Counted from the first letter of the stretch, positions 1-9,697 are shown. The stretch: 64,000 nucleotides of DNA from a bacterium (GCA_029933125.1 JAOZOU010000001.1:518702-582701); one strand, 5' to 3'. Translations and numbers: made by a program. Notes: a model not told the origin generated them from the sequence alone.

Positions 1-102
1 CAAAAGGAAAAACTCACATCCTGTGGTGTAATTGTAGCCCAAACCAATGCGCTTGCCGCGAAGCTTGCCCAAAGAGCGATCGTGGGGAATAAGAATGCAT
101 GA
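1..102 (+). CDS. FdrA/AllF-family protein, C-terminal end (partial)
   Basis: Frame 1 is open from the first base of the window to a TGA at 100-102 and encodes 33 residues. The segment GVIVAQTNALAAKLAQRAI resembles the end of FdrA-family proteins, where a Gly-Val strand is followed by Ser/Thr-Asn and an alanine-rich helix. In E. coli the fdrA (allF), ylbE (allG) and ylbF (allH) products together form oxamate carbamoyltransferase. The stop overlaps the preferred start of the next gene, an AllG homologue, by 8 bases, which is what translational coupling in such an operon would give. The family call rests mainly on this context and on a short tail, so it is moderate. The rest of the gene lies left of the window. 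Confidence 0.5.
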   Translation, partial: QKEKLTSCGVIVAQTNALAAKLAQRAIVGNKNA

Positions 103-1558
103 AATAGCGAAGCTTTTTGAGTCCCGACTCAACATTGCCAATGTGGGAAGTGAAATTTTCGCACGCTCTTTGGAATTTCAAGGCGCGCAAGTAGTCCAGG
201 TAGATTGGAAGATTCCGTGTGGCGGGAAAGATGAGCTCATAAGCATTCTAACCAAACTAAGAACAAGGGAAACCCGAGTTGCTACGAAGGGACAAACCCT
301 TCAGGATCTAATCGATGAGGCTAACTCCAGGGCGCTCGAGATAGTGAATGCCTCGCATCCAACGGTTGTTGGAATAGGTAGGGCGCTCGATGTTATCCCT
401 GGCATGGAGACAAATCTCATCCTTCACGCTGGGCCTCCTGTCGATTGGGAGAACATGTGTGGGCCAATGAAAGGTGCTGTCATGGGAGCTCTCATTTATG
501 AGGGCATGGCTTCTGATGAGAAGGAAGCAGCAAGCCTTGCAGCATCTGGCAAAATCAGGTTTGAACCATGCCATCACCACAGTGCTGTTGGACCCATGGC
601 CGGTATCATCTCGCCTTCGATGCCTGTCTGGATTGTTGAGAACAAACATTCAGGCAACAAGGCATATTGCACTCTCAACGAAGGATTGGGGAAGGTTCTT
701 CGCTACGGTGCCTATAGCGATGAAGTAATCAAGAAGCTTAAGTGGATGGAGGAGGTACTTGCCCCTGTTCTTGGTGAAGCAATACAGATCCATGGCGATA
801 TAGATCTTCGAACACTCATTGCTCAGGCTCTGCAGATGGGGGACGAAGGTCACAACCGCAACAAAGCGGGCACTTCACTGCTCATAAGGGAGCTTGCACC
901 TGCAATCGCTCTTGTTAAGGCAGATGAACGTACCAAAAGTGAGGTCCTCAATTTCATGCACTCCAATGATCACTTCTTCCTGAATCTAACGATGCCTGCT
1001 GGCAAGAGTTCATTGGATCCTATAAGCGACCTAAGGCACTGCAGCCTCGTGACTGCGATGGCTCGCAATGGTACTGAGTTTGGAATAAGAGTTAGTGGGC
1101 TCGGTGATAGATGGTTCACTGCTCCTGCACCGCGTGTGAAGGGACTCTACTTCCCCGGTTTCTCTGATGAGGACGCCAACCCCGATATTGGTGACAGCAC
1201 GATTTGTGAAACTTATGGGATCGGTGGATTCGCTATGGCAGGTGCTCCTGCAATTGTTGAGTTTGTTGGTGGCAAACCGTCTGATGCTATCGCCTTCACG
1301 CTTTCAATGTATGAGATAACGGTCGGTGAGAGCTCAATCTACAGAATTCCCTTACTCGGTTTCAGAGGAACACCAACAGGCATAGACATAATCAAGGTTG
1401 TTGAGAAAGGCATAGTCCCCGCTATCAACACTGGTATTGCACATAAGGATGCAGGAATAGGGCAGATCGGTGCGGGGCTCGTCGAGCCCCCATTAAAATG
1501 CTTTGAAGATGCCTTCAAAGCTTTCTACACTCGACTTACAAAAGAGATGAATCTTTAA
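95..1558 (+). CDS. allG: AllG-family (DUF1116, YlbE-like) carbamoyltransferase subunit
   Basis: This 487-residue protein belongs to the DUF1116 family. The N-terminus (LFESRLNIANVG, then QVVQVDWKIPCGG) and the later GPMKGAVMGAL and CHHHSAVGPMAGI segments are typical. E. coli AllG (YlbE) is a subunit of oxamate carbamoyltransferase, which makes oxamate and carbamoyl phosphate during anaerobic allantoin use. Homologues elsewhere may act on other carbamoyl compounds. An in-frame ATG exists at 47, but the ATG at 95 has a GGGGAA ribosome site at a good distance and starts where the family's conserved sequence starts. It overlaps the FdrA-like stop upstream, and a cyclase follows after 27 bases. 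No allH (DUF2877) or carbamate kinase is seen in the window; they could lie upstream. The substrate is not known. Confidence 0.85.
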   Translation: MHEIAKLFESRLNIANVGSEIFARSLEFQGAQVVQVDWKIPCGGKDELISILTKLRTRETRVATKGQTLQDLIDEANSRALEIVNASHPTVVGIGRALDVIPGMETNLILHAGPPVDWENMCGPMKGAVMGALIYEGMASDEKEAASLAASGKIRFEPCHHHSAVGPMAGIISPSMPVWIVENKHSGNKAYCTLNEGLGKVLRYGAYSDEVIKKLKWMEEVLAPVLGEAIQIHGDIDLRTLIAQALQMGDEGHNRNKAGTSLLIRELAPAIALVKADERTKSEVLNFMHSNDHFFLNLTMPAGKSSLDPISDLRHCSLVTAMARNGTEFGIRVSGLGDRWFTAPAPRVKGLYFPGFSDEDANPDIGDSTICETYGIGGFAMAGAPAIVEFVGGKPSDAIAFTLSMYEITVGESSIYRIPLLGFRGTPTGIDIIKVVEKGIVPAINTGIAHKDAGIGQIGAGLVEPPLKCFEDAFKAFYTRLTKEMNL

Positions 1559-1585
1559 TAGAAGCCACAGAATGGAGGGACAACC

Positions 1586-2407
1586 ATGAAAACACTTGAG
1601 TTTGGAATAGTTGATCTCACTCAACCCTTAAGCGTACTAACACCACCCTGGCCCACATATGAACCTTTGCAGCTAAAGTTCTTCAAACGGCTGGCTCCCA
1701 ATGGAGCCAACGGGCAACTCATAACAACAAGCAATCATGTCGGAACCCATCTTGATGGCCCGCTTCACTTTTGTACTCATGGAGGCGACATAGCAAGTCT
1801 TCCTCTAAATGGCTATCTTTGCGGCAAGGGAGTGGTAGTTGATCTCAGTGATGTAAGTGAAGACTATGGCATCTATACTTCAAAAGATGTCGAAGCAAGG
1901 GTTGAGGTTGAGGAAGGAGATATCCTTATAATTAACACCGGCTATCACCGTTATGCCTGGGATCAGCCTGAAGCAGACGAGGTACGCTATATGGTTCGTC
2001 ACCCCGGTCCAACCATGGAATTTGCTGATTGGTGTAAGAAAAAGAAGTTAAAGTGGATTGGTGTCGATTGTGGTTCAGCTGACCATCCCATGAATACAAA
2101 GATAAGGGAATGGATGCCCGCTGAGGCTAAGAAGGCTGATGCCCACTTGAGAGCAAAATATGGTAAGGGATTGGATGAGATCTTCCCACCAGATCATTAC
2201 CAGCTCATGCACATAGCTCTGTTCCATATCCCGATTGTTCATGCTGAAAATCTCGGTGGCGATATAGATCTAATACTTAACCAGCGCGTGACCATCGGGT
2301 GTTTCCCATGGAGATTTGTCGGAGGCGAATCAAGCATTTGCCGCATCGTTGCCTTCCTTGATCCTGAGGACTATGAGAAGGTAAAGGCGCGGGCGGCTGA
2401 AGGTTAA
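1586..2407 (+). CDS. cyclase-family metal-dependent hydrolase (kynurenine formamidase-like)
   Basis: The 273-residue protein carries the cyclase/kynurenine-formamidase signature around residues 51-62, with candidate metal ligands His51, His55, Asp57 and His61 (HVGTHLDGPLH). Members hydrolyse amide or lactam bonds, for example N-formylkynurenine, isatin and related cyclic compounds, using divalent metal ions. It follows the AllG-like gene by 27 bases, has a GGAGGG ribosome site, and is followed by a DUF4919-like gene. The context suggests it opens or deamidates a ureide-type substrate whose carbamoyl group the FdrA/AllG proteins then handle. That link is inference. No kynurenine pathway genes are nearby, so a tryptophan role is less likely. 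Confidence 0.85.
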   Translation: MKTLEFGIVDLTQPLSVLTPPWPTYEPLQLKFFKRLAPNGANGQLITTSNHVGTHLDGPLHFCTHGGDIASLPLNGYLCGKGVVVDLSDVSEDYGIYTSKDVEARVEVEEGDILIINTGYHRYAWDQPEADEVRYMVRHPGPTMEFADWCKKKKLKWIGVDCGSADHPMNTKIREWMPAEAKKADAHLRAKYGKGLDEIFPPDHYQLMHIALFHIPIVHAENLGGDIDLILNQRVTIGCFPWRFVGGESSICRIVAFLDPEDYEKVKARAAEG

Positions 2408-2433
2408 CCTCTAACTTTCCGGTAGGTGAAGTC

Positions 2434-2982
2434 ATGAAAGACTATGTAGCCCTGCTTGAAGCTGCAAAGCATGACCCGTCGAAGGCTGATTTCTCAAAGC
2501 TCAGAAAGGCCTATACAAATTCGCCCGATTACACACCTTTGTATCTACCCGCTGACAAGTATAGCGCGATTGGAACGGCTCTTGAGAACAATGAGATTGA
2601 ACAAGCTCTTAGACTGCTTGAGGAGATCTTCGAAAGCCACTACCTCGACATCCAGGCACATGCATTTGCCTCAGTTGCTTACAAGAGGGGCGGCAATGAG
2701 CAAATGGCCCAATATCACAGACAGTTTACGGTTGGGCTTCTCGATTCCATTTTCAACTCAGGCAATGGAGCAACACCTGAGACATCGTTCGTCGTGATCG
2801 ATCTAAGCGAGGAGATGGCTTTGCTCTTTGCACTCAATGCTCAGGTACTTCATCAGGAGGTGCTCGAACACGAAGGACACCGCTTTCATCTCCTCCTCGT
2901 TCGCTTCATTTCCACTGGAGACGAAGCTGCCCTTTACGTCAATCTTGATCTCATCCCGCACGGTGAGGAAAGAGGAGCTTAA
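2434..2982 (+). CDS. uncharacterised protein, DUF4919-like
   Basis: This is a soluble 182-residue protein with no signal peptide or membrane segment. Its opening pattern, a Phe-Ser-Lys-Leu-Arg-Lys-Ala-Tyr run followed by SPDYTPL and a helical repeat-like middle (about residues 45-95), resembles DUF4919 proteins, whose function is unknown. The helical part looks like a degenerate tetratricopeptide pair. It is the last gene of the FdrA-AllG-cyclase operon, 26 bases after the cyclase stop, with an AGGTGAAG ribosome site. It converges on the C25 peptidase gene with a 32-base gap. No catalytic motif is visible. Confidence 0.65.
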   Translation: MKDYVALLEAAKHDPSKADFSKLRKAYTNSPDYTPLYLPADKYSAIGTALENNEIEQALRLLEEIFESHYLDIQAHAFASVAYKRGGNEQMAQYHRQFTVGLLDSIFNSGNGATPETSFVVIDLSEEMALLFALNAQVLHQEVLEHEGHRFHLLLVRFISTGDEAALYVNLDLIPHGEERGA

Positions 2983-3014
2983 TAGTCCGACAGCGAGTTC
3001 TAAACCCCGGGGCT

Positions 3015-5312
3015 CTACCTTAAGATCACAGCCTTAATGCCTTTTGTGTATCCAGCAGTTTCGAAGTTGATGAAGTAGATTCCAGGGGATAGGCTTGCTA
3101 ACCCCTGAGCCTGTGTATCCCAGTTGATCTCGTGATTGCCTGGCTCGCAGCGGCCATCAAATAGATTGGCAACAACTTGCCCCTCAACGTCGTAAACTCG
3201 AATCCTTACATGCGTTGAAGTCTGAGTGGAAAACCTGATTGAAGCAGTGCCGACAACAGGGTTGGGTCCTATTTGAGTCACCCCAACTTGAGGGTGATCA
3301 ATATGTGTTACTCTTACTTCTGCAGCTGGGCCGCGAAGTGTCACCGATGGATCACCATAGAAATTGTAATTGTAAAGATTCATGTATTCATAGTAATGTT
3401 CCCAGCCATAGTTGGTTGTGCTGAAGAATTTAGCATCATAAGCAGCCCAGCCCAGTGCCTCTTGTTCCGTTATCATATACCTGTTGAACTCATAACAATA
3501 GGACTCAACACCACCAGGATTTTCCTTCCAGTCTGCCGCAACTGCTGCAGGTCTTGTTGAGCAAAAGATCCCAGCAGCTGAACCCCAGCCAGGCAAGGTG
3601 AGAAGATCTATGCCAAGATTGCCATAGGCATTGGGCTCAGGCCAGCCCACATCACATGAAATTGCAAAGACAATCGAAGGATGATCATCATCAAGTTGTG
3701 AACTTGAAACATGAATGAACGGTATGCTGTAAAAGCCGTCAGAGCCATCACTTTCAGGCACGCTGTCGCCGTCATCCCAAAGCCAGACAGTCCTATAAGC
3801 CCCATCCGGCCAGCCGTGACCTGACCAGTTTACAACCCCATATTGCCCGCTACGCCAAGCAGAATTGAAAGCACTTTCGGTGAGTGGTGACCAGGGATAG
3901 CTCGAGTGAACAATACCTTCCTGCTCACTGAAGTGGGTTATCGTCCATCCAGTCATGATCCCTAGCTCGATAGAGTCAAGGCAAGTTGCTCCATCCTTGA
4001 ACTCGTAATCACTGTAGTTTTGATGTTCGAAGAAAAGGATTGCAGCAGCGTGAAGAGCACTTGTTTTCCACTCTCCGGATGAGCCTTCGAAGGCAGCTAT
4101 CTTCTCAAGGGTGTATCGGATGCGAGTTGTATCGGACGTAGGAATGCGCCCGACAGCAATCTCAGCAAGAAAATCAGGATCATCCTCACCATATTCGCCA
4201 ATGTAACCGTCACTATCTGAGTCCCAGGATATGCTGTCGGGATAGGAGAGATCTGCATAGTAGTAATCCGTTGGCGTGCCAGGAGCAACAAGTCCAGGAT
4301 CCGTTGGATTGTATACGTGATTTTGCGGGTCTGGATAGGCAATGGGCATGGGAACAGTGGCGTAATCCCCGACAAGAAGCACATATTGGATTCCCCATGT
4401 AAGGTAGTAAGATCTCAGAAAGTTACGAATCCTTGAGGTGAGATTGCTCCCTGGTTGGGCTGAAATCTCAGGATCAGTAGTGTAAACCGTGCGAACACTA
4501 TGTCCGAGTGAGACTTTCCATGGGATAAAGTTCGAAGATGCGATAGCCCCTGCAAGCTCTGGTGCTGTTATGATGACATAGTCATATGTGAGTGTTAATG
4601 GAGCTCGACTTTGTAAATCATATAGATGTTCAACCTGAGCATAGTTATCAAAGAGAAGTGCCGCCTTGGCACGGGTTTGGGGATCTGGCTCACTTGCAGG
4701 AATTGCAACCCCTTGAGGCTCGTAATATCTAACTCTAACGACAGCCCTCCTATGATAAATCAATCTTCCAGATCGGGGGAAGTAGGTGAATGGGCAAAAG
4801 GCAATAGCGACATAGGAGTAGTTGCGAAATGTGCCACGCATATGGATCCATGCAATCTTCTCAGGGAAAGCATCCTCACGGCCATAGATTGCATCATGGT
4901 TCATCTTCCATTCGTATCTTAGCTTCTCAATAGCCTTATTAAGCCGGGATGCTTTGACAAGTGGAATAGGATAAGGGGCTGGCTCAACATGATAGTTGCC
5001 ATCTAGTTCCTCATCTTCAGTCGAAACAATCTCAAGCGAGCTTGCTCTCGACCCCGGTGGGAGTGCAATCACCAAATGCTCGACAGGAAGATTGGGCTTG
5101 CCAGGACATCCGAAGTAGCCTGCGCCCTCAACCCTTAGCCTAGCGCCATGCTCTGCTGGAAAGACTTTGTATGAACCCGCATCGAGCGTGAGAACGATCT
5201 CATCTGGAGTCAAATCACTCTGAAGAACCGATGCCTGAGGCTGTGAAATCCACGCTGTAGCAAGGCTGGCTCCTACAGCCCAGGCAATCACAAACATCCT
5301 CATATTTTTCAT
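3015..5312 (-). CDS. secreted gingipain-type (C25) cysteine peptidase with sorting tail
   Basis: The protein has an N-terminal hydrophobic signal, a C25-type propeptide region (roughly residues 30-220), a C25 peptidase core and a C-terminal FlgD-like beta domain of about 80 residues ending KAVILR. The catalytic His lies in WSGHGWPDG (plus-strand codon 3816-3818) and the catalytic Cys in FAISCDVGW (codon 3654-3656). C25 peptidases cleave after Arg or Lys outside the cell and in Bacteroidetes are exported by type IX secretion through such tails. Several in-frame starts exist (5357, 5327, 5312, 5303). None has an ideal ribosome site; 5312 is chosen because it leaves a normal signal peptide with an AGGGGGA purine run upstream. 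It stands alone on its strand. Function is confident; the exact start is not. Confidence 0.85.
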   Translation of the reverse strand: MKNMRMFVIAWAVGASLATAWISQPQASVLQSDLTPDEIVLTLDAGSYKVFPAEHGARLRVEGAGYFGCPGKPNLPVEHLVIALPPGSRASSLEIVSTEDEELDGNYHVEPAPYPIPLVKASRLNKAIEKLRYEWKMNHDAIYGREDAFPEKIAWIHMRGTFRNYSYVAIAFCPFTYFPRSGRLIYHRRAVVRVRYYEPQGVAIPASEPDPQTRAKAALLFDNYAQVEHLYDLQSRAPLTLTYDYVIITAPELAGAIASSNFIPWKVSLGHSVRTVYTTDPEISAQPGSNLTSRIRNFLRSYYLTWGIQYVLLVGDYATVPMPIAYPDPQNHVYNPTDPGLVAPGTPTDYYYADLSYPDSISWDSDSDGYIGEYGEDDPDFLAEIAVGRIPTSDTTRIRYTLEKIAAFEGSSGEWKTSALHAAAILFFEHQNYSDYEFKDGATCLDSIELGIMTGWTITHFSEQEGIVHSSYPWSPLTESAFNSAWRSGQYGVVNWSGHGWPDGAYRTVWLWDDGDSVPESDGSDGFYSIPFIHVSSSQLDDDHPSIVFAISCDVGWPEPNAYGNLGIDLLTLPGWGSAAGIFCSTRPAAVAADWKENPGGVESYCYEFNRYMITEQEALGWAAYDAKFFSTTNYGWEHYYEYMNLYNYNFYGDPSVTLRGPAAEVRVTHIDHPQVGVTQIGPNPVVGTASIRFSTQTSTHVRIRVYDVEGQVVANLFDGRCEPGNHEINWDTQAQGLASLSPGIYFINFETAGYTKGIKAVILR

Positions 5313-5592
5313 TCCAAGCTTTATCATCCCCCTTCGTGCGATATCCTCATGGTGCAATTATACCATAGATTCTGCCGATCATGCAAAAGAAAGTGCGGGC
5401 TTTCGGGGAACACTTTCAGGGAACAGCAATCTACTTTGTGCACATGACCTCAGGTGAGAACAACCGAATGGCCACGCTCTGCTGAGATGAGCCTCCAGGC
5501 AGTCTCTCGTCCTCGCAATACGAGGACTCAAAGCCTTCTTGATTCCACAAGTTATAGGCAGTAGGAGGAAGACAGTTCAGGAAAGCTCACGC

Positions 5593-6045
5593 CTACGACG
5601 CACGGTAATGCTTCCTATTCCTCATTTTCCATTCGTGGCCACAATTGCGGCACTTCCACTTTCGCTTCAAGAACGGGATAGGAATGCCAAGAAAAAGCCA
5701 CATCAGCTTGGATCTTCTTCGATTGAATTTCTCAAAGTAAACTTGAGATGAGCCACACCTCGGACAAACAATTTCGGCCATAGGGATTTCAAGCCTTTGG
5801 CCAGCTTCTGCTTGACCCAGAACCTGCATTGCTCGCTCTGCATCGGATTCTCTCACCTGAAGGCGCACGCCACCAATTGCACCTGTGAGCAATGGATTGA
5901 GCGTTGTCAGGTTCTCATCAATCACAACCGCATCAATGCCTTCAGCCTCGAGCAGGCCCCTGGCAAAGTGAGCCTCTGCGGCCAGGTTGAAACTGGCTAT
6001 GGTGACAAGATCCTCGCTTGCTCGCGATAAGTCCTCGGAACGCAT
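5593..6045 (-). CDS. DUF2007 domain protein with C-terminal zinc ribbon
   Basis: The first 75 residues (VTIASFNLAAEAHFARGLLE, then GVRLQVRESDAERA) match the DUF2007 family, a small ferredoxin-like fold annotated as a putative signal-transducing domain of unknown ligand. The second half has two CxxC pairs (CPRCG and CRNCG) flanking a basic hydrophobic stretch, which looks like a zinc ribbon with a short membrane-associating segment between its knuckles. A GGAGG ribosome site precedes the ATG by 6 bases. A near-consensus promoter lies at 6110-6138, so the gene is probably transcribed alone. No catalytic function can be assigned. Confidence 0.8.
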   Translation of the reverse strand: MRSEDLSRASEDLVTIASFNLAAEAHFARGLLEAEGIDAVVIDENLTTLNPLLTGAIGGVRLQVRESDAERAMQVLGQAEAGQRLEIPMAEIVCPRCGSSQVYFEKFNRRRSKLMWLFLGIPIPFLKRKWKCRNCGHEWKMRNRKHYRAS

Positions 6046-6109
6046 AGCTAGCCTCCGCGCTATGGTAACAAAGGAGGTTCGAATTCAAACGGACTCACAA
6101 CCCCACTTG

Positions 6110-6138
6110 AGTATATATCGCGCCCCTTCGTCTGTCAA
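6110..6138 (-). promoter_or_regulatory. sigma-70-type promoter for the DUF2007 gene
   Basis: On the minus strand, TTGACA (6133-6138) and TATACT (6110-6115) are 17 bases apart, an almost perfect housekeeping promoter. The start codon of the DUF2007 gene is 65 bases downstream at 6045. Confidence 0.7.
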
Positions 6139-6150
6139 TAAGCCGATCTT

Positions 6151-6951
6151 CTACGGGCCAATCTGGGCATCCCAATCCTCAGGCCAATCGCTGCCTGGTG
6201 AATAGCGCATCATAAGAACTTGTTGGCCTGCAAAATCCAGGTCTGTATCGGCTGAAAGCGGAGGCAATGTGACATCGTTTATAGTCTTACCCGATGGAAG
6301 CTTGATCTTTACGAGTAGCCGGGGTGAAAGCCCCAAGTCGTCTGCTTTCCTCCCGGTGTAATTGTTGGAATAGAAGCCCTTTTCAATTGGGATTGCCACA
6401 TTCGACCAATAGACAACGATTCCCTTGTGAGATGACGGATCATCAAAATACCCCCGCACCATGTCGGATATATTGTCTGAGCCTGACCAAGCTTGACTCT
6501 TGAGATCAATATAATGTCTGCCACCTGGGGAAAATGAGGGCTGGTTGTTCCAGGTAAGTTCCATCGGAGTCCAGGCTTCGGTTGCCTCCTGAAATGGGGT
6601 TGAGACATCATCTGAGTGACCATCCTCATTCTTTCCACCATGATAGAGATTTAGATATGCCTCGAGAACCTCTGTGCCTTGAGGCACATTAGGAATCAAG
6701 AAATGGATATAGGTACGCTTGGCTGCGAGTTCCCAGAGGGCAACAACCAAACTTGCGTGCTGTCCAAAGTTCAAGTCACCCTCATCGCAACCAGCCGATC
6801 GTCCACAGGACACATATGTGTCCATATCAGCTCCAATCCAGAGACACCACGTATCGCCCAAGGAGCCCCCACCAGGTCCCGTTGTACTTGTCTTGGAGCA
6901 AGCCGTAAGAAAAACAGCCCCAGCGATCAATACATACAATAGATGCTTCAT
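6151..6951 (-). CDS. DNRLRE-type surface lipoprotein
   Basis: The N-terminus MKHLLYVLIAGAVFLTACSK is a lipoprotein signal with the lipidated Cys at residue 18. The body has the DNRLRE-type beta-sandwich pattern: a run predicting one stable strand set (TYIHFLIPNVPQGTEV, LEAYLNLYH), then WTPMELTWNNQPSF and the closing LGLSPRLLVKI. DNRLRE domains occur in cell-surface proteins of bacteria and archaea and are thought to bind polysaccharide; no enzyme activity is implied. An AAGGAGGT ribosome site precedes the ATG. A related domain occurs in the protein at 27399-28613. It probably sits on the outer membrane surface. Confidence 0.75.
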   Translation of the reverse strand: MKHLLYVLIAGAVFLTACSKTSTTGPGGGSLGDTWCLWIGADMDTYVSCGRSAGCDEGDLNFGQHASLVVALWELAAKRTYIHFLIPNVPQGTEVLEAYLNLYHGGKNEDGHSDDVSTPFQEATEAWTPMELTWNNQPSFSPGGRHYIDLKSQAWSGSDNISDMVRGYFDDPSSHKGIVVYWSNVAIPIEKGFYSNNYTGRKADDLGLSPRLLVKIKLPSGKTINDVTLPPLSADTDLDFAGQQVLMMRYSPGSDWPEDWDAQIGP

Positions 6952-7102
6952 GTTCTACCTCCTTACGTCAACGATGAGTGACCTGCCAGAGTGTGTAGCA
7001 GAAAGCATAGACGCACAGCCAAGGTCACGAGCAAGCCGGCTGACCGTAGGTTCGTAGGGCTTGACCTTTAGGGTATTTCCTAAATTATGAGCCGCCTGGC
7101 TT

Positions 7103-9697
7103 CTATTTTATAGCCGCGGCGAGGAGCGAGTTAAAGAGAATTCTATAGGTTGAATATGTTTGTGCGCGATGGATAGGGTCGAAGCCAACAAGGACAATGT
7201 CACCCTTTTCATATGTGATGCGCACAACTGCTGCTTTCCCCTTGATTCGATCCTCTCCGTGAAGCCATCCGCTTAAGAGAATGCCATCATTTGGAAAGCG
7301 TGCAACCACCTCGCGGTTGAATTTGCCAAATGGAATGTGAGTCGAGAAGACCCGGCCATAAAAGAATAAGCAGGGTAGTTGAGGCTTCATGCCATAGCAA
7401 ATGGGATTGGTTGGATCAACCTCAAGCCTGAGAATTGCTCCTGGGCAGTTGAAGTCTTTTTCATTCACGTCCTTGAGCAAGTCCCTCGCTGGCAACCTGA
7501 ATTCATCTATGAGAAGGTCACATGCGGAGCCAATGGCGATGATGAGGCCTCCTGAGGTGACAAACTTCTTAAGAGCTTCTATGCCCTCGTCTCCAATGCC
7601 TCCCTCATAGGGGGGTGGCGGTGGTTCATAGAATTCTGCCCATCTGCCTGATGGCTTTCCATCCTTTATGATAGATGGTTGCAGTGAAGGAAGAATTATC
7701 ACATCAAAACCCTTGAGGAGTGTCGCTCTCTTGACATCATCCTTATGGATAACCCTGTATGAGTATCCAAAATCATCAAAAACATAGCGTAACCAGCCTT
7801 CCTGCTCGTTTGGGAAATAGGCTTGGAAGACAGCAATCTTTGGCTTGCGCAGCTTCCTCATGTGGGTATGCGTGAGCACAACACTTTGAAAATCGAGAGC
7901 AAGGCTATCGGAAAGCTCCTTCACCCTGGAAAGCATCTTAGTGGGGTTGTTGCTAAGATCCAGAATGATGGTCCCTGGCACGAGTGTCCCAGTTGAAGTG
8001 ACGACTGAATCTGTAAGAGTGTAAAGTTCCAGTCCACCTTCAAGAGCTCTATTTATAAGGACGTATGCTGAAAGTGTGCTGCGCCGAAGGGCAAGCATTG
8101 TGGCGGTCTGGGGAAGAGAGGATGGTGGGTATTCGATCCTTTCGCACATTTGGGTTCTTGCATCGAATGGCATAGCAATCGTATCAAGCATGACATCCAT
8201 CTTGAGAGGCATGGTCCAGGTTGTTGCATCATAAGGTTCAAGGGGTCGAGCTTCGGGGGCGAGCTTTATGAGCGGATAGTGATGAGGTTCAAGCATATCA
8301 CGAGCATAAGAACGGTAAGGTTGAGCTAGATAGATGATGTAGGTTCCATCGGGATATGCTCGGCCTTGAACCTCAAAGGGCTCAAGAGCCTGATGGATCC
8401 TTATACCTCCGAGCATAAGGCGTTCGAGCATACGGCAAGTCGTAAAGCGATCACCATCAGCTGGTATGATGTAGGCAAACGGGGCTTCTTTCTTCCCTTT
8501 CTCAATCGCGTCCCGACCCATTCGGTAAAGGTTGTAAAGGATTTCATGCTTATGTTTTGATGCTGCCTCGATGGCACCAACGAGTGCTGTCTCTTCATAG
8601 TCCATTATGTCACTGAGATGCCACCAGCCGCCTGGCCATGGATCTGGGAAATTGACCAACCGAGTGTAGCTGGGAAAACCGGTGCCCCCAGCTCTCAATT
8701 CGGATGGATCAACATAAACAGGTGATGCAATTCGAACAGTTGCTGCTTCCGTAAGGATGCTCGGGACATTGTGCCACAGAGGCGTCATTACTGATGCTCC
8801 TTCCCACCATGCTGGAAAGAGAGCATGGCTGAGGACACCCTTGAGTCCCTTTTGCTGAAGATTGAGGCGCATCTCTGAACCTATCACTTCTATCTCGCGC
8901 CAAACGAGAGGGTGGATGTTGGGATTAACTGGATCCGTGTAGGGCGGGACGAAAAAGCGTGCACCTGTCATCCACATTTCGTGATGGTCGAGAATTACCT
9001 GGGGAATCCATGTTTCGTACATGACCTTTGAGATGAGACGCGTCTCGGCAAGGTTGAACATATACCAATCACGATTATCATCGTGTCCAGCGTAGTGGTG
9101 ATAAAGCTGCGGCAACCAGCAGCCGTCATGTTCAGTTCCCCTCCAGCGTTCATACCACTTGCAGATCATCTGGTGTCCATCAGGATTGACACACGGAACA
9201 ACTAAAAGGATAACGTCGTTGAGGTAGCGGGTTAGCGTCGTATCGCCCGAAGCGATCCTGTGAGCAACCCTGAGTGCCATCTGTGTCGATGCTGCCTCAT
9301 CGGAGTGGATGGCACACATGTCGAGGAGAATGACCTTGCCTCGGGAAGCGTATTGATCAGCCTCATCGGGTGGAATCTCAGCATCTCTGAGTTTGCGAGC
9401 AATTTGTCTGTAATCACTAATCTCATCCCATACCTCTGGTGATGTTGCTATCATCATAATGAGGTCGTTGCCCAGCGTGGTTTTCCCAAGTGTAACCACA
9501 TCGATCCACGGTGAGACCGAATCGAGGTAGGCAAAGTAAGAGCACATCTCATCGTAGTCAGCAAGCACACCATCAGCGCCAATCGGCTTCCCGAGATAGT
9601 CATTGGGCGAAACAACACCACCGGAGCCCAGCGCAGGGACCAAGAATACGATCACAAGTGCGATTGTGACAGCTCTCTGGAAACCTAGAAATTGCAT
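7103..9697 (-). CDS. secreted M14-family zinc carboxypeptidase with C-terminal amidotransferase-like domain
   Basis: This 864-residue exported protein starts with a signal peptide. The M14 zinc ligands are visible as His131 and Glu134 (HSDEAAS), and a likely third ligand lies in ILDHHEMW; VVPCVNPDGH is also typical. The last third (AVFQAYFPNEQEGW, FDVIILPSLQP, GGLIIAIGSACDLL) resembles a class-I glutamine-amidotransferase-like Rossmann domain, often appended to large M14 peptidases. A longer reading frame begins at 9790, but its extra residues come from an inverted-repeat element. The ATG at 9697 has an AAGGAGGGG ribosome site and starts the signal peptide. It probably releases C-terminal amino acids from peptides outside the cytoplasm. 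It is transcribed alone. Confidence 0.85.
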   Translation of the reverse strand: MQFLGFQRAVTIALVIVFLVPALGSGGVVSPNDYLGKPIGADGVLADYDEMCSYFAYLDSVSPWIDVVTLGKTTLGNDLIMMIATSPEVWDEISDYRQIARKLRDAEIPPDEADQYASRGKVILLDMCAIHSDEAASTQMALRVAHRIASGDTTLTRYLNDVILLVVPCVNPDGHQMICKWYERWRGTEHDGCWLPQLYHHYAGHDDNRDWYMFNLAETRLISKVMYETWIPQVILDHHEMWMTGARFFVPPYTDPVNPNIHPLVWREIEVIGSEMRLNLQQKGLKGVLSHALFPAWWEGASVMTPLWHNVPSILTEAATVRIASPVYVDPSELRAGGTGFPSYTRLVNFPDPWPGGWWHLSDIMDYEETALVGAIEAASKHKHEILYNLYRMGRDAIEKGKKEAPFAYIIPADGDRFTTCRMLERLMLGGIRIHQALEPFEVQGRAYPDGTYIIYLAQPYRSYARDMLEPHHYPLIKLAPEARPLEPYDATTWTMPLKMDVMLDTIAMPFDARTQMCERIEYPPSSLPQTATMLALRRSTLSAYVLINRALEGGLELYTLTDSVVTSTGTLVPGTIILDLSNNPTKMLSRVKELSDSLALDFQSVVLTHTHMRKLRKPKIAVFQAYFPNEQEGWLRYVFDDFGYSYRVIHKDDVKRATLLKGFDVIILPSLQPSIIKDGKPSGRWAEFYEPPPPPYEGGIGDEGIEALKKFVTSGGLIIAIGSACDLLIDEFRLPARDLLKDVNEKDFNCPGAILRLEVDPTNPICYGMKPQLPCLFFYGRVFSTHIPFGKFNREVVARFPNDGILLSGWLHGEDRIKGKAAVVRITYEKGDIVLVGFDPIHRAQTYSTYRILFNSLLAAAIK

